From Chitinophagales bacterium (GTDB taxonomy: Bacteria > Bacteroidota > Bacteroidia > Chitinophagales > JADIYW01): a stretch of DNA of 64,000 bases. Below, one piece after another: positions 61,138 through 64,000 of the stretch. Where the stretch lies: the NCBI GenBank assembly GCA_019694955.1, contig JAIBAX010000011.1, positions 34,095 through 98,094 on the forward strand, given 5' to 3'. The notes beneath the pieces are model-generated. The model was not told where the DNA came from and made no database searches. It was given only the letters and a program-made list of their open reading frames with translations. Position 1 is the first letter of the stretch; each line of letters opens with the position of its first letter. The position numbers and the translations under genes are program-made.

Positions 61138-61818
61138 TCAGTTTGCTTTTACTGTGGTTAATAATTCGCTGTTAAAAATGGTACTGGGAGAAATTACAAT
61201 TTCATTGGTTGGAATTTTGTCGCCATAACGTTCTTTCATTTTTTTCTTAACCGCTTCATTACTCAAATCAAAGTCGCTAAGTTTTTCAAGCTTGCCAATT
61301 TCAATTCCTGTTGCTCGTTGGTATATTTTCCATATAAGTTCAGAGCAATAAATTTTGTCGTCGGACCACTCAAAAATCAAGTCGTAATTTTTACCGTTAA
61401 ACTGGTCGCCAACTTGTTTCATTTTTGTTAAGGTCGTAGGTGTTAAAATTTGGTCAGCGTTTTTAAGTCGCTTAATTACATATTTTCCATCTTGTCCACG
61501 TGCAATCCATTGGTCAAGTTGTGTCCGCTTTACAGGTTGAATAGCTTCAAAAACATAAAAGTCATCGCCGTTTTTGTAGATAAGCCCGCAATGTGAATAT
61601 TTAGATTTAGTTGCCAGTTGAATAGCTTTGCTTTGTTCTGAAAGGGAGGTCTGAAAAATTAAGTCGCCATCTTTTATTTCGTCATTATCTGCAAGCTGTT
61701 TTACCACTTTTTTCGCATTGTCAAGTCTATGTTTTGGGGTGTAAAATTTGCGTTTTGCGTATAGTCCGCAGAAAATTGTCAGCCCTAAAAGTCCGAGTAT
61801 GAATATTGTTCTTTTCAT
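61138..61818 (-). CDS. YiiX/YebB-like NlpC/P60-superfamily cysteine hydrolase
   Basis: Start at the ATG at 61818 (MKRTIFILGLLG); a TTG lies two codons earlier. 226 residues, with a membrane anchor or signal (about 3-20). The circularly permuted papain-like core has DGDLIFQTSLSEQSKAIQLATKSKYSHCGLI (His76) and DKIYCSELIWKIYQRATG (Cys158), the catalytic His and Cys of the YiiX/lecithin-retinol-acyltransferase-like branch. Likely substrates are peptides or lipids at the cell envelope. First gene of a two-gene unit in the cassette-like region. Confidence 0.87.
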   Translation of the reverse strand: MKRTIFILGLLGLTIFCGLYAKRKFYTPKHRLDNAKKVVKQLADNDEIKDGDLIFQTSLSEQSKAIQLATKSKYSHCGLIYKNGDDFYVFEAIQPVKRTQLDQWIARGQDGKYVIKRLKNADQILTPTTLTKMKQVGDQFNGKNYDLIFEWSDDKIYCSELIWKIYQRATGIEIGKLEKLSDFDLSNEAVKKKMKERYGDKIPTNEIVISPSTIFNSELLTTVKAN

Positions 61819-61901
61819 GGTCAATTGTCTTGGCGCAGTGGTTCGCTACTACGCTTGACTAAATTTGTTAATATACGGGTTTGCTGCTAATTCGATCCAA
61901 A

Positions 61902-62074
61902 TTATGCGAACCATTTGGCCATTTTTTTATCTAATTCTTCTTCAGATAAAGTTTTGCCCTGTGTAGTCCTTGATTTACTTTTTCAATGACTAATAATCTT
62001 TCTATAAGCTCGTCAAGCGTAAATTCATTAGGCATCTCTTTTATCTGACTACTTACCAATTCTTTGGTTAACAT
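61902..62074 (-). pseudogene. Frameshifted type II antitoxin-like gene
   Basis: From the ATG at 62074 the frame reads MLTKELVSSQIKEMPNEF and TLDELIERLLVIEKV, then soon hits a stop. In a neighbouring frame the sequence goes on as KSRTTQGKTLSEEELDKKMA ending KWFA, the usual tail of such antitoxins. One inserted base near the GAAAAAGTAAATC stretch would join the two halves. No RelE-like toxin follows. It is either a decayed antitoxin or a sequencing error. Confidence 0.6.
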
Positions 62075-62083
62075 TTTATAAAT

Positions 62084-62248
62084 TTATTTGCAACGTACGA
62101 ATTTCTTAATTTCTTGAGGTAGTTTTTTTTCATAATTGGAGATGATGTCAGATTTTGAAAAAAAACTTTCAAGAATCTTAAGGACTACAACGTTTAAATA
62201 ATTTTTTCGGTATTCAAGTGAATGATATTCACGGGGATTACAAATCCC
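62084..62248 (-). pseudogene. Truncated open frame without a start codon
   Basis: 54 codons, open from an in-frame stop at 62251-62249 and with no ATG, reading NPREYHSLEYRKNYLN and VVVLKILESFFSKSD, ending 9 bases before the antitoxin-like start. It runs from the palindrome next to the hairpin, as if the repeat had cut off the 5' part of a gene. It may also be chance coding in AT-rich DNA. Confidence 0.35.
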
Positions 62249-62249
62249 C
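62233..62249. repeat. REP-like palindrome GGGGATT-ACA-AATCCCC
   Basis: Perfect 7-bp arms around a 3-base loop, 11 bases from the hairpin at 62261. GGGGATT.ACA.AATCCCC palindromes are known beside IS200-like REP transposases in Bacteroidota; no such transposase is in the window. Confidence 0.7.
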
Positions 62250-62260
62250 TAATGTTACAT

Positions 62261-62292
62261 CTTCGACATGCGCTTCGCTGAACATGTCGAAG
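62261..62292 (-). repeat. Cassette-type hairpin, copy without the AT-rich block
   Basis: CTTCGACATG (62261-62270) / CATGTCGAAG (62283-62292). The 10 bases before it (AATGTTACAT) are the same as in copy 1. It lies 30 bases 3' of the minus-strand gene 62323-62703. Confidence 0.9.
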
Positions 62293-62322
62293 AGCAATGG
62301 TACTTTTTTGAAGGTGGTGGTG

Positions 62323-62703
62323 TTATTTTTTTAACCCATTTATGTACTTAATCATTTTTTTTCTTACATTTTTATCTAGAAACAAAGTGTTAGAATTGCC
62401 AATGATATTTTTAAGTTCTTGTTTATCATTATCATTAAATTCAATATTATTAAAGATTCTCCAAAGTTTTTCTAAAAGAAAATTTTCACAAATTTCACCA
62501 CTTTCAAATGCGTCTATTGTTGGAAATTCTAAGTTTAAATTTTCTGGGCTTATAAAAGAAAAATCATTACTAAATTTATAAATTATATTTCTAATTAACA
62601 TTGAAACGCCAAAATGGTCACTCAGATCTTTTAATTTCCTATTTTTAATATAAGCTTTATTTTCCTCTGTTAAATTTTGAATTGCAAAATGTATAATATC
62701 CAT
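62323..62703 (-). CDS. Hypothetical cytosolic protein in the cassette-like region
   Basis: 126 residues, mostly helical and rich in Asn and Lys (MDIIHFAIQNLTEENK, LLEKLWRIFNNIEF, LKNIIGNSNTLFL). No motif recognised. Its very AT-rich composition differs from the core genes. It is bordered at its 3' end by the hairpin at 62261 and, upstream, by the second full repeat. Confidence 0.6.
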   Translation of the reverse strand: MDIIHFAIQNLTEENKAYIKNRKLKDLSDHFGVSMLIRNIIYKFSNDFSFISPENLNLEFPTIDAFESGEICENFLLEKLWRIFNNIEFNDNDKQELKNIIGNSNTLFLDKNVRKKMIKYINGLKK

Positions 62704-62801
62704 AAATTAAATTTCATTGATTTTATGCAAAATATTTACCGATTAACTTCTATATGCCATTTTAAAGTTTCACCTTCACCACACTATATAATTGGATATG
62801 C

Positions 62802-62950
62802 GCTACTTTGCAACTTTTATTTCACGCATAAAAATAATCATATTTTGTCAAAGTGCGGCTGTGAGTGGATATATTGAAAGCATTGTAATATTATTCAATC
62901 GAAAGATATCAATGGCTATGATCCGGCATGCGCTTCGCTGAACATGTCGT
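62802..62950 (-). repeat. Cassette-type repeat, copy 2 (hairpin degenerate)
   Basis: Block 62802-62910 (GCTACTTTGCAACTTTTATT ... TATTATTCAATCGAAAGATA) with ACTTTG and CAAAGT as inverted ends about 50 bp apart. The hairpin 62924-62950 has lost part of its stem (CCGGCATG / CATGTCGT). It lies 3' of the gene 62994-63362. Nothing else is seen in the gap 62704-62993. Confidence 0.85.
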
Positions 62951-62993
62951 AGAGTAATGGGATTTAGTAATTAACGATGGTAATTAGTTTATA

Positions 62994-63362
62994 TCAATCC
63001 ATTTTATTGACATGCGCAAGTGCAATTCCAATTACAATAACAGGAATTATCAGCGCCATTATATTCCAGACACCCATAGCTATTAATACGATTTGGTTTA
63101 ATATAACAAATCCAGTATAAGTATAAGCAGCCCATTTTTTCATTTTCCACAATCCAATCATACAAGTTAATCCAATCACTGATGAAAGTCCTAAATAAGG
63201 AGGATACCAACTCCCAACTTGTCTGGCAATGTCAGAAAATATCATTGGGATTGCAAATGCGGCACCAAAAAATCCAAGAATACAGATTACTGTAATAGCT
63301 GTTGGCCTATTTTTACTTTGCAAACTAGCGTTGCTTTGGTCTAAAATTTCTTGTTCTTCCAT
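62994..63362 (-). CDS. Hypothetical small membrane protein in the cassette-like region
   Basis: 122 residues: a polar N-terminus (MEEQEILDQSNASLQSKNRP) followed by about four membrane helices (from TAITVICILGFFGAAFAIP to IMALIIPVIVIGIALAH) and the positively charged loop LWKMKKWAAY, which sets the topology. It resembles small DoxX/DUF-type membrane proteins but no family is assigned. Flanked by repeats on both sides. Confidence 0.65.
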   Translation of the reverse strand: MEEQEILDQSNASLQSKNRPTAITVICILGFFGAAFAIPMIFSDIARQVGSWYPPYLGLSSVIGLTCMIGLWKMKKWAAYTYTGFVILNQIVLIAMGVWNIMALIIPVIVIGIALAHVNKMD

Positions 63363-63483
63363 TTTTTTCTCGTTTGTTATTGATAATTAATTAGTTAAGT
63401 TTAATATTTATGTTTTCTGCTTCTGGGTTGTTGTTATATACGTTTTAATGTTAATTATAAAATGCCGCTGCTTGTTTATACTC

Positions 63484-63636
63484 GCTACTTTGCAACTTTT
63501 ATTTATCGCATAAAAATAATCATATTTTGTCAAAGTGTAGCTTGTGAGGTGGATATTTTGAATGCATTGTAATATTATTCAATCGAAAAATATCAGTAGT
63601 AATGCTTCGACATGCGCTTCTCCGAACATGTCGAAG
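63484..63636 (-). repeat. Cassette-type repeat, copy 3 (complete)
   Basis: Block 63484-63596, nearly identical to copy 2, then the hairpin CTTCGACATG (63605-63614) / CATGTCGAAG (63627-63636). It lies 3' of the gene 63657-63836. Nothing else is seen in the gap 63363-63656. Confidence 0.9.
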
Positions 63637-63656
63637 AGTAATGGTGGGCAACTTGA

Positions 63657-63836
63657 TTACCTACGATATTTTTTCTTTATTATTTTATGATAAATTAAAA
63701 TACCAATTGTGGCCAATGTCCAAAAATATACGGTAAAGGGAATAAAACAATAGGCTAAATACCAAATAAACCAATTCCAAATGCCTTCTATCTTTAAGCC
63801 ATACTTTTCTACAAAAATCCAGTCGTCATAAACCAT
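63657..63836 (-). CDS. Hypothetical small membrane protein, start uncertain
   Basis: Up to 59 residues from the ATG at 63836 (MVYDDWIFVEKYG), with one or two membrane helices (about 18-50) and a basic tail KIIKKKYRR. The frame stays open upstream for more than 20 codons (LILLPILSVIFWLY), giving a further hydrophobic helix with no ATG, so the true start may be a rare codon, or the 5' end may have been cut by the transposase gene next to it. Confidence 0.5.
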   Translation of the reverse strand: MVYDDWIFVEKYGLKIEGIWNWFIWYLAYCFIPFTVYFWTLATIGILIYHKIIKKKYRR

Positions 63837-63908
63837 GTACAACCAAAATATAACTGATAAGATTGGTAATAAGATTAAATGACTATCCGTAATAATAAAT
63901 AAATTTAG

Positions 63909-63916
63909 TATATTTG
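63909..63916 (+). promoter_or_regulatory. -7 promoter element of the transposase gene
   Basis: TATATTTG, 3 bases before the ATG at 63920, again giving an almost leaderless transcript. Confidence 0.5.
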
Positions 63917-63919
63917 TAC

Positions 63920-64000
63920 ATGAAGATATCTGAATTTTATAAACTATACTCTGATGAGGAATCTTGTAAATTGAAATTCAAGCAAATCAGAGACCAACAG
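63920..64000 (+). CDS. IS1595-type transposase, N-terminal fragment cut by window edge
   Basis: 27 codons to the window end: MKISEFYKLYSDEESCKLKF then KQIRDQQ. The (F/Y)..LYxDEESCxxxFKxIRD pattern is the usual N-terminus of IS1595/ISXO2-like transposases, ahead of their zinc ribbon. The rest, including any DDE residues, lies outside, so an intact element cannot be shown. It marks the edge of the accessory region as transposon-associated. Confidence 0.6.
   Translation, partial: MKISEFYKLYSDEESCKLKFKQIRDQQ

Noticed and set aside
60355..63636. CRISPR array
   Set aside because: The repeats are too long, too few and separated by genes rather than by short spacers; no cas gene is present.

Overview
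The window is a stretch of chromosome from a member of the Bacteroidota, probably of the Chitinophagia/Sphingobacteriia kind. The evidence is a set of lineage markers: TonB-dependent receptors with carboxypeptidase-like N-terminal domains, a 2887-residue surface protein with a type B (CHU_C) type IX secretion sorting domain, the long Bacteroidota form of NusB, DUF3276 and DUF4294 proteins, bacillithiol synthesis (bshB1), and many promoters of the TAnnTTTG type with little Shine-Dalgarno sequence. The DNA is AT-rich and genes lie on both strands in short operons.

Layout. 0-8 kb: a TonB receptor cut by the window edge, a YkuD_2-like lipoprotein, an SGNH hydrolase, ychF, a DUF3276 protein and an ABC exporter. 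7.8-13.5 kb: a housekeeping and redox run on the plus strand (nusB, yajC, coaE, trxB, DUF4294, glutathione peroxidase, bshB1, a lone GldM-C-like protein). 13.7-16.8 kb: two glycosyltransferases and an aldo/keto reductase. 16.8-25.5 kb: the giant repeat protein, with 20 consecutive Ig-like repeats of about 90 residues. 25.6-33.2 kb: thioesterase, methyltransferase, aldehyde dehydrogenase, Mpo1-like protein, two related lipoproteins and a second TonB receptor. 33.2-38.7 kb: an unusual metabolic operon (DSD1-type PLP enzyme, aldehyde dehydrogenase, GMC oxidoreductase, small partner) facing a Cys-rich lipoprotein. 38.7-49.5 kb: ilvE, rdgB, an ECF sigma factor with a transmembrane/beta-barrel partner, a MarR regulator with tandem operator-like palindromes, the ribD-DMT-yigZ operon, prmC, tRNA-fMet and era.

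49.4-59.2 kb: small secreted proteins, a striking fusion of a PhlG-like (diacetylphloroglucinol hydrolase) domain with a berberine-bridge-type FAD oxidase next to a Crp/Fnr regulator, a complete Xre-RES toxin-antitoxin pair with an operator-like inverted repeat over its promoter, then der, an FMN reductase and an oligopeptide-binding lipoprotein.

59.3-64 kb is accessory DNA. Short minus-strand genes (RelA/SpoT synthetase, NlpC/P60-type hydrolase, small membrane proteins, a frameshifted antitoxin) are separated by a repeat made of an about 100-bp AT-rich block plus a perfect 10-bp-stem hairpin. The repeat sits just 3' of one gene after another, giving a gene-cassette-like layout, and the window ends inside the start of an IS1595-type transposase. 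The most notable items are this cassette-like array, the PhlG-FAD oxidase fusion, the 20-fold repeat adhesin, the Xre-RES module with its visible operator, and a duplicated 3' end of prmC that brackets a dispersed repeat.
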